From Muscardinus avellanarius (taxonomy: Eukaryota > Chordata > Mammalia > Rodentia > Gliridae): a DNA stretch of 64,000 nucleotides. Below the pieces are notes generated by a model. The model was not told the DNA's origin. It ran no database searches and saw only the letters and a list, made by a program, of their open reading frames with translations. Of the stretch, positions 53,175 to 64,000 are shown one piece after another. The stretch covers positions 15,983,486 through 16,047,485 of the forward strand of contig OY726576.1 of NCBI GenBank assembly GCA_963383645.1. The letters are read 5' to 3'. The translations under genes were made by a program, and so were the position numbers. Positions within the stretch are counted from its first letter, which is position 1. The number at the start of each line of letters is the position of its first letter.

Positions 53175-53600
53175 CCATAAGTGCTGGTGCACACTCGTAA
53201 TCCCAGTACGTGGGAGACGGAGACAGGAGAATCGCATGTTTACAGCCAGCCACAGTAACATAGTGAGGCCTTTCAAAACTTAGTTCACAATAAATAAAAA
53301 TTACACAATAAAGAATAAAAAATAGGGTGAGGGTGTAGGTCAGTGGTAGAATGACCCTGGGTTCAATCTCCAACACCCCCCTCCCCAAAAAAAAGTTGGT
53401 TTGTGGTGGCACACATTTGCAATCTCAGCCTTTGGGAGAGAGAGAGACTGGAGGTTCGTGGTTTGAGGACAGCCTCAGCTACTTAGGTCCTTTGCAACTC
53501 AGGGAGACCTTGTTTAAAAATAAAGAATAAAAAATAGAACTGGGGGGAGTAGCTCAGAGGTAGAATGTGCCTGGGTTCCATCTTCAGTACCAAAAAAAAA
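53175..53600 (+). mobile_element. Two forward SINEs
   Basis: 53175-53393 and 53400-53600, the latter with a long A-tail. Only the first has a counterpart at A (14053). Confidence 0.75.
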
Positions 53601-53628
53601 AAAAAACAAATTAAAAAAAATTGCATCA

Positions 53629-54900
<1,272 letters not shown>

Positions 54901-54904
54901 CGGC

Positions 54905-55085
54905 GGCAGTGGAGTTCACGTGTAATCCCAGCATCTCAGGAGGCTGAGGCAGAAGGATTGCAACCTTGAGGCCAGCCAGGAAACTTAGCGAGACCCTGTT
55001 TCAAAATTTAAAAAGATAAAAAAAAAATAAACATCTGGGGTGAAACTTAGTTGCAGAGCATTCCTAAATTCATCCCCAGAACCAC
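54905..55085 (+). mobile_element. SINE
   Basis: Paralog of 15547-15730. Confidence 0.75.
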
Positions 55086-55955
55086 AAGAAAAAAAGAAGA
55101 AAGGGAGGAAGGCAAGCAAGGAGGGAGGTATGGAGCCTCCTCTGACACGCTGTCAACACTGAGCATGAAGCCTTCCTCTGCTACTGAGGATGAAAGGAAA
55201 GACGTGCTGAGCTCGTACTACACAGAGACTGTTCCAGACACCGCGTCGCGCCTCATCTGTCCTTACAACAGCCCAATCAAGAAGCCGTGTTACCAATTCA
55301 CAGACGACAACACTGAGGCACAGTGAGATCAGTCCCTCGCCCCTGGTGACAAATTATAAAGCGACAAGCTGCAGAGATCTGGCTGTGGAGACGAGGCTCT
55401 TCAAGGCTGTTGGAGTCTGTGAGATGAGTCAGGCTGGTCACGAGGCTCTTCAGTGTGGATTCTGCGTGACAAGTCTGGGGAGGGCCACCTGCTTCTGGGC
55501 ACCTGCCATTTCTCATTGTAAAACATAAAAATGGAACATAAAATCCTGTGCATTTGGTGGCCAACGCCAGCCCCCTGGACCTTGCAAGACTTGCCAAAGG
55601 AGCCCCAGCTCGACCGCCTCCTCCAAGGCCAAACCCAGGGACGGTCAGACAGATTGATACCCTAGATCGTGCCACCGTGGCCACCCCATGCCCAGCCAAA
55701 CCACGCTTGTCCGCTTAAGCCACGTGCCCTGCGCCCTGCCTTAGAAAGGCAGGATTGAAACCAAGGGGTCTTTCTATTCCGGGTTCTTTTCCAGTGGATA
55801 TCGACGAACTCTGAGGACTAGGAAGAGTACAGAAATATGAAAGCTTCTTTTAGGTTAGGGAAAGATAAGGCAACAGAACAGATAAGAGCAAAGACAGAGT
55901 ACAAAGGGGGGTCCTGAAAATAGTGATCCCGACACCCTTGGGAAGTAGAGTGTGT
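55086..55955. other. Noncoding spacer
   Basis: Paralog of 15731-16590; nothing coding. Confidence 0.5.
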
Positions 55956-55959
55956 GTGT

Positions 55960-56295
55960 GTTACTGGAGAGGGAACCCGCGGCATTCTACCTCGTGCTAA
56001 ATCCCAGCCCTAGTTTTCATTCTTCTTTTGAAACAGGGTACAAGTGGGCTTTTTAACATACCTGAGGGTTTCTATCAGCTTTTTTTTTTTTTTGGTGGTG
56101 GTACTGGGGGAGGAACCCAGGGCCTTTTCTACCTCCGGGCTATACTCCCAGACCTATTTTATACTTTATGTAGAAACAGGGTCTATGTTGCTGGGAGCCT
56201 CACTCAGTAGCTGAGGCTGCCTTCAACCTGTGCGATCCTCCTGTCTCAGCCTCCCAAGCGCGGGGAGTACAAGCGTGCACCGCCACGCCGGCTTC
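55960..56295 (-). mobile_element. SINE fragment and reverse SINE
   Basis: Paralogs of 16594-16940. Confidence 0.75.
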
Positions 56296-56339
56296 TATCT
56301 GCTTTTTATGATTAGTCAGAATTGGGTTGGGGGACCGAG

Positions 56340-57180
56340 GCTTCTGCAGTGTCCGCCCTTCACCTGAACAACCTGGGGGCGCTGGGGCCTGGTTCCATGG
56401 CCTCACACTCTCACCCTCTGCTCACCTCGCCAAGCTCACTGGGGACGCAGATGGCCACTTTAAAGCTTTTTGTTCCTGGCCCTCGGCCCTGCCTCCGATC
56501 AGGCCTGACCACCACCAGCTCGGAAGCCAATGAACCACCGGACCTGGCGCCAGGGACAGTCCCGTCGCCTGCGATCTCAGACCCCTACCACCCCACGCCC
56601 CAAGCCCCCGACCCTGCAGACCTACGGCATGAGCGACCCCGTCGCCATGTCGGATTTCACCCCAGGCCGAGTCTCTCCGCCACGAGAACCCTAGGACAGA
56701 GGCCCGGCCGCGCACTCACCTCCCACCGCTCGCAGCTCACGTGCAAGTTACTTCTCCAGAGGCAGCGCTGCCACGGGCTCCGCTACCCATGGGCCGGCTC
56801 GTCCACACCGCGCTGCGGGCTCTCCTCCAAGCAGAAAAGGGCAGGGCGAGCGAGGGGCTCCGGCCTCACTCACCACCGCGGGGAGGAACGAGGGGTGGCT
56901 CTGGGCCCTTAGCGCGGGCTCTCCACAAGAAGTTTGCCTGGACTAGAACTCCCAGGATACTCTGCGCGGCGGACCTCACCTCCCAAGATGCTCCGCGGCT
57001 GCCATTGGCTCGCTGGGTGTGTCTCTGGGTGACGCGATAGGGCCAGCTGGAGATGGCGGCCTCTTTAACTTAAAATGACACTCTTTAGTCATGAAGAGCC
57101 TCTTAGATGACGCTCCGCCTTGCTGAGTACCTGCTCGGCCCTTCTCTAGACTACAAGTCCCAGCGAGCCCTGCAGGGACT
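56340..57180 (-). promoter_or_regulatory. CpG island promoter of locus D
   Basis: Paralog of 17000-17830. The first ZNF143-type site reads 'gactagaactcccagga' (C to G inside ACTACA) while the second, 'gactacaagtcccagcgag', is kept. The minus-strand exon-1 donor (GAG|GTGAGT near 56720) is kept. Confidence 0.6.
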
Positions 57181-57394
57181 TCCGCATCCGGGCTCTCACC
57201 CTGACAAGTGGAAGTGCCCACCAGGCGGAGCTTTGGGTCATTTAATGGAGCGGAAGTTCACCAGCAGTCTTTTTACCTGGACTTGGGCAGGTCCTAGGGC
57301 CTTGTTCTCCCATCCAGCGCTATGCAGTGGAAATCTGTGCCCATATTCCGGGGTCGCGGGCAGGTGGATCCCTATCCAGCTTGTTTACAATTGA

Positions 57395-58426
57395 GGAGGT
57401 GGCCCTGGGGATTGAACCCATGGTTGCCGGAGGCTTGCCTGGAACTTCAAACCTTCAGTCTCAACTCCAAGTCCTGAGATTACAGGTGTGCACCATAGCC
57501 GCGCCTGTCCTTATATACTTTTTCCCTTTTTTTGCAGTACTGGATATTGAACCCAGGGGCATTCTACCTCTGAGCTACTATCTTGTTTTTTAATCCTTAA
57601 TTTTTAAACAGGCCTCACTAAGTATCTGAGACTGGCTGCTAACTTGTGATTACTCCTGTCTCAACCTCCCAAGGACTTGAATTTCAGGCCTGTGCCACAT
57701 GCTCAGCTAACAGAATAAAAGAGACAAAATGTAAGCAATTACAAGAGAATATAATTTCATTTTTAAAATATGAGGCAGAATACACTGACAAAAGAATAGA
57801 ATTGAAATAAGAATTTGATAGCCAGACTTGGTTGCCTACGCTTGTAATCCCAGCATTCAGGAGGCTGAGACTGGAGGATGGTGGTTAGCGGACAGCCTCA
57901 GCCAGTTAGCGAGGCCCCTTGCACCTTAGTGAGACCCTGTTTCCAAATAAAGTATAAAATATGTCAGGGAGTATAGACCAGAGGTACAAAAGCCCCTGGG
58001 TTCCACCCCAGTACCATAAAAATAAAATAAAAAAGCAATAAATAGGGCAGAGGGGATAGCTCGGAGGCAGAATGGCCCTGGGTTCCATCTCCAGTACTAC
58101 CAAAAAAAATTGATAATCTAATTATTGTTAAAATATCTATATTATAATTGATTGATAATTTCACTGAAGGCATGGGGAATAGAGGTTATGGCCCAAATAA
58201 CATTAAATATTTAGTTTAGGAAATCTAGAATACCTTTTAAATTTAAAATTTAGAAACTAGATTATAGAAATTTCACTTTAGAGCTGGACGTGTTGGCACA
58301 CACTTGTAATCCTAGTACTTGGGAAGCTGAGACAGGTGAATCTGGGTTCACAGGCAGCCTCAGCTACTTAGTGAGGCCCTTGGGAGGTACAATGCCCTGG
58401 GTTTAATCCCTAGCACAGCAAGCGTG

Positions 58427-58475
<49 letters not shown>

Positions 58476-59330
58476 CTCACAGTTCAGAGGCCAGCAAGAC
58501 CCTGTTACAAAATAAAAAATCAAAAGGCCTGGGGAGTGGTTTGGGGTGTAGAATGCCCCTGAGTTTAATCTCTACAACAAAAAAAAATTAACTTTACTAT
58601 TTAGCTTTATTAAACTTATATTTAAAATTAATATTAGAAATTTAGAATAGATGTTCTAGCCGGGCGTGGTGGCACATGCTTGTAATCCCAGCATTCAGGA
58701 GGCTGAGACTGGAGAATTGCGGTTCGTGGACGGCCTCAGCTACTTAGGCCCTATGCAACTCAGTGAGACCCTTTTTCAAAATAAAGAATAAAAAATAGGG
58801 CAGCGGTGTAGCTCAGAGGTCAAATGCCCCTGGGTTCCATCCCCACACCTGTTCACTGGTTAGCTAGCTCTCAGTGAGAAAAAAGAACACAAGTTTCAGG
58901 CATGGTTTCTGTGTGTGTTGCTGTGCATTGGAAGGTTATCGTAGTGAGAATCATGTAGACTGTCGATGTTGTCCCTATTTATACCCCCAAAAGTGCCTGT
59001 GATGCCTTTGCTGTCCCCTGTCTGGTAAGCTGTACTGTTGGGCTGGGAAATTGGTCATATACAGTACCTCTTGGAGACGGGCGTGGTGGCGCACGCTTGT
59101 AATCCCAGCATTTGGGAGGCTGAGACCTGAGGATTGCGGTTCGCAGACAGCCTGAGCTACTTAGTGGGGTCCTCTGCAACTCAGTGAGACACTGTTTCAA
59201 AATAACAAGAATAAAAAATTGGGGAGGGAGTGTAGCTTGGAGGTCAAATGCCTCTGTGTTCCATTCCCAGACCCACTAAATAAGTAAATAAATAAATAAG
59301 TAAATAAATAAATAAATAAATAAAGTACCT
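57395..59330. mobile_element. SINE-rich spacer between D promoter and finger exon C
   Basis: Reverse pieces 57395-57510 and 57535-57710. Forward elements 57830-58030, 58045-58105, 58290-58430, 58660-58850 and 59080-59280. CA run 58430-58472; (AATA)n 59280-59325. The order is as in 18.0-20.0 kb. Confidence 0.8.
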
Positions 59331-59428
59331 CTTGGTCAGTAACATTTGCAATTAAGGATTTGAAGAATGTGGTCAAGTCTCACCATCAATTGAGCTTCAT
59401 CTGACTTGGGCTTTTCTCTCTCCATCAG

Positions 59429-60668
<1,240 letters not shown>

Positions 60669-60934
60669 GATGAGAAGCCGTATGTATGCAGTGAGTGTGG
60701 AAAAAGTTTCAGCCGGAAGTTGCAGCTCATCATCCACCAGAGGACACTCTCAGGCGAGAAGCCATATGTGTGCAGTGAGTGTCACAGAGGCTTTAGCCGG
60801 AATTTCCGCCTCATCATCCACCAGAGGACACACTCGGGCAAGAAGACGTATGTGTGCCAGGCCACAAATGGGGACGTCAAGAGTGGGATCGGTATTTGCA
60901 ACACGGCATGCACAAAGAAATATTGCAGATAATT
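60669..60934 (+). pseudogene. Terminal fingers of locus C
   Basis: Two fingers (SRKLQL, SRNFRL) run into the L1-like segment and stop. Paralog of 9301-9567. Confidence 0.8.
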
Positions 60935-61275
60935 AAACCCAGATGCTTCCCCTAATCAGCAATAACTAGGAGGATAGGGGCAAGAGGAAGTGGTCGAGCT
61001 ATAGAAAGGGCCCTATAGTGAAGCAATTAAGGTGACCAATCAGAGGGTATGGAATAGGGGAGGATGGAGCCTCTTTAAAAAGCAGGAGGAACATAAACAA
61101 ATGTATCAAAGTTAATCACCAAACAAGCATGGGATCGAGGGAGGGGGAGGGAATGGGATAGGGACTGGATGAGGGCTAATTGGATGATGTGTGCTTGTAT
61201 ATCCTCTCAAGTCTTGTATTCCAATGTGATGTATGATTACAATGCACCAATAAAAATAATTTTAAAAAAATTTGG
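60935..61275 (+). mobile_element. L1-like 3' end, copy 3
   Basis: Ends 'gcaccaataaaaataa' plus A-rich tract. Confidence 0.5.
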
Positions 61276-62585
61276 CTGGCTTAAAGAAAGCAGAGCCCTG
61301 AGGGAAAGTGTTATCTCTGGCCAAAGTACTCCCCCACTCCTAGATATTCTTTCATAACTATTATTCTTTTGGTAATGATTCTTTTAACTTTCCACACGAA
61401 TTGCTCCGGTGATATAAGATCAGGACTGTGAGAGAAACTGAGTCTGTGGAAAATAAATTTTCTAGTAATTTGTCTAAGCCTCTAAACACCCTCGGCTTTG
61501 CTCAAAGACGTAATTCTAGTCAGAATTCAGATCCTGTGGAAGCATTCCTGCTACAGCAATTACAAATGCAGAATTCCTCCCTATCTGTGACCTTCATTCT
61601 AATCATTACAATAGAGCAGAGAGCTAGGAGGAATCTTGACCTTTGCACCTAATAATAGCACTGCCTGCAGACAGGGCGACACCACCTGGTTAAAATAGTT
61701 ATGACAGAACAAAAGACAGATATAATAAAAACTTCATGCTGTTTTTTGGGCCCTGTCTACTAAAATATATTTTAAGTGTTTAATAGGGTGAAGCGTTCAG
61801 ACAGCAGATGGTATTGCAGACAAAATCCAACAGACATTCATCAAAATCCTCTAAACCATCATAAATGTACAAGGATTTCCCTACGCCAACTACACATATG
61901 AAAGCTGGAATCTCCGACTTCGTCCCCATTCAGTTCAAAGGAGGTTGCTAGATAGAGAAGGACTTTGGACTAAGCCCTAGGAATAAAAGGTTTCAAAAGG
62001 GTTAAAGAAAACTCTTAAAAACTGAATTCTTCAAGGGATTTTGGGTGTGACTTTTGTTCCTCTGGAGTTTGCCCACTAAAAGCCTCTGCAGCTGCAAGGC
62101 CAAGGCAAGGCCAAAGGGGCTGACTTAAAGCACAAGACCCACCTGCAGGGTCATGGGACTGATTTCAATCACAAAGACCTGGGCTGTCACAGGCCTTGCT
62201 TTTGTCTTGTTCAGGGTTGGTGATTTACATGTATATCTCACTATTGTTTTTTGGGTGTTTGCACTTTACTACTAGGGAATCACGGGGAAATAGGGAAGTA
62301 TAAAAAAATCTTGTGCCTAGAATACAGTGTCAATTGCACAAGAGGCATTTGTCCGTGTCAATCGTTTCAGATTTTTTTTTCCCGGAGAGGAATCTCCACT
62401 TTTAGTGTCGTGAACAGGAACGTAAAGGAGTTTATTTCATAAAAAAAGGGAAAAAATCGCTGCAGAGAAGTGGCTGCAGAACTATAACCGAAACCTTTGC
62501 CCACCTTTCTGAGAAACTCCGTCCCGAACGGACTCAGTGCCCATATTCAGTGCCCAGCTGAGCCAGTCTGCCGCAACTTCCCACC
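61276..62585 (+). repeat. Segment X, copy 5
   Basis: Full length with the 74-codon ORF at 61428-61652; inverted partner of 7691-8950. Confidence 0.85.
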
Positions 62586-62764
62586 CATGTGAAGACGCAC
62601 TCGGCTGCGGCAGGTGAGGCTTTAGGCGGAAGTCCCACTTCATCGTCCACGAGAAAAAGCACTGCAGAGAGAAGCCGGACGTGTGCCACGAGTGCAGCAA
62701 AGGCTTCAGCCAGGAGTCCATCTCTGTTGGACACTAGTGGACACACTCGAAGGAATAGCCGTAG
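62586..62764 (+). pseudogene. Zinc-finger remnant beside array 5
   Basis: As beside array 1, with the same 26-bp loss ('gcactcggctgcggcagg') that arrays 2 and 3 do not have. It links arrays 1 and 5 as sisters. Confidence 0.75.
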
Positions 62765-63682
62765 TGGAGGTCACTGTTTAGCATTTACTTTTCTTTGGGG
62801 ATCATCTCAGCGAGAGCGAGACTGACCTCTAGTGGAGGATAATGTATTGAATTATACTTTTCTTTGGGGATCATTTCAGCGAGTTTAGACTCCACTGTAG
62901 TGGAGGTTAATGTATTGCATTTTACTTTTCTTTGGGGATCATCTCAGTGAGAGCGAGACTGCCCTCTAGTGGAGCTTACTGTCTTTCATTTTACTTTTCT
63001 TTGGGGATCATTTCAGTGAGAAAACACTGCCCTCTATTGGAAGTTAATGTTTTGCATTATACTTTTCTTTGGGGATCTTCTCAGTGAGAATGAGACGGCC
63101 CTCGAGTGGAGGTTAGTATTTTGCATTAAACTTTTCTTTGGGGATCATTTCAGTGACTGCAAGACTGCCCTCTAGTGGAGGTCAATGTATTGCATTGTAC
63201 TTTTCTTTGGGGATCATTTCAGCGACGAGACTGCCCTCTAGTGGAGGTTAATGTACTGAATTACTCTTTGGGGATCATCTCAGCAAGAACAACACTGCCC
63301 TCTAATGGAAGGTAATGTTTTGCATTATACTTTTCTTTGGGGATCTTCTCAGTGAGAGTGAGACGGCCCTCTAGTGGAAGTTAATGTTTTGCATTATACT
63401 TTTCCTTGGGGATCATTTCAGCGACGAGACTGCCCTCTACTGGAGGTCAATGTATTGCATTTTACTTTTCTTTGGGGATAATTTCAGCGAGAACGAGACT
63501 GCCCTCTACTGGAGGTCAATGTATTGCATTTTACTTTCTTTGGGGATCATCTCAGCAACTGTGAGACTGCCCTCTAGTGGATGTTACTGTATTGCATTAT
63601 ACTTTTCTTTAGGAATCATCACAGCGAGAACGAGACTGCCCAGGAGTGGAGCTTAATGTACTGCATTATACTTTTCTTTGGG
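62765..63682 (-). repeat. Tandem array 5: about 13 units, CTCF-like core pointing left
   Basis: Six units match the CTCF core exactly. It ends in the 'gcccaggagtgg' variant unit. Confidence 0.93.
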
Positions 63683-63892
63683 GATTTTTTTTTTTTTTGG
63701 TGGTACTGGGGTTGCTGGAAGCCCTTCAACCTCCGGGTTACACTCCCAGACCTTTTTTACATTTTTTATTTGGAAACAGGGTCTCCTAAGCCAGCGCGCG
63801 CGGCTGGCTTCGTTCCTGCGCGATCCTCCTGTCTCTGTCTCCCAAGCGCGGGGATTACAAGCGTGCGCCACCACGCCCGGCGTGGGGATTAT
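63683..63892 (-). mobile_element. SINE at the edge of array 5
   Basis: Reverse SINE flanked by 'ggggatt' on both sides; orthologous to the insertion at 6350-6548. Confidence 0.88.
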
Positions 63893-63917
63893 TTTTTGAT
63901 TGATCAAAATTCATTGC

Positions 63918-64000
63918 AGCCGGGCGTTGTGGCGCACGTTTGTAATCCCTGCGCTTGGGAGACCGAGACAGGAGGATCACACAGGCTCGAAGCCAGCCTA
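63918..64000 (+). mobile_element. SINE, cut by the window end
   Basis: Head 'gccgggcgttgtggcgcac'; matches the SINEs that follow arrays 2 and 3 at 23440 and 28722. Confidence 0.85.

Overview
The window is nuclear DNA from a rodent. It is packed with one SINE family: B1/ID-like elements ending in 'gtgtagctcggaggtagaa...cccc(t/a)gg.tcc', with A-tails, in both orientations. The diagnostic tail and the L1-like 3' ends point to a squirrel-related (sciuromorph) rodent. This is an impression from sequence style; I could not run a search.

The coding content is a young cluster of KRAB C2H2 zinc-finger genes of the ZNF133 type plus one copy of SETMAR. Five zinc-finger loci are visible. E (+, 1-3480) enters from the left edge with 26 complete fingers. 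A (-, 9952-14447) is the most complete gene: KRAB-A exon, KRAB-b exon and zinc-finger exon splice in frame to a predicted 498 aa. B (+, 20085-20907) and C (+, 59429-60668) are zinc-finger exons without KRAB exons and are broken. D (-, 46326-53805) has the same exons as A, but its KRAB-A splice donor is mutated. SETMAR (-, 30607-33642) is intact in two coding exons. It encodes a SET-only 294 aa protein, and its first exon exists a second time at 6188-6304 on the other strand.

Layout. 1-6304 is an inverted copy of the interval running from ZNF-D back to SETMAR exon 1 (about 47.2 to 33.5 kb). The A-B block (about 10-20.9 kb) and the D-C block (about 46.3-60.2 kb) are direct duplicates of about 10 kb; the D-C copy is enlarged by an endogenous retrovirus. 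A further unit (noncoding segment 'X', a short zinc-finger remnant, then a 68-bp tandem array) occurs five times. Between 36.2 and 45.1 kb lie the two LTRs and env-end of one provirus whose middle is gone, mixed with other LTR pieces and GGTGAT microsatellites.

The most unusual feature is the set of five 68-bp tandem arrays (10 to 22 units each, about 73 in total). Most units carry a match or near-match to the CTCF core CCASYAGRKGGCRS. The motif points right in the arrays at 6.5 and 38.5 kb and left in those at 22.4, 27.1 and 62.8 kb. Convergent arrays therefore bracket each zinc-finger pair (A/B and D/C), while a divergent pair flanks SETMAR. This looks like a tandemly amplified CTCF-site system that was duplicated together with the genes it brackets. 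CTCF binding itself is inference.
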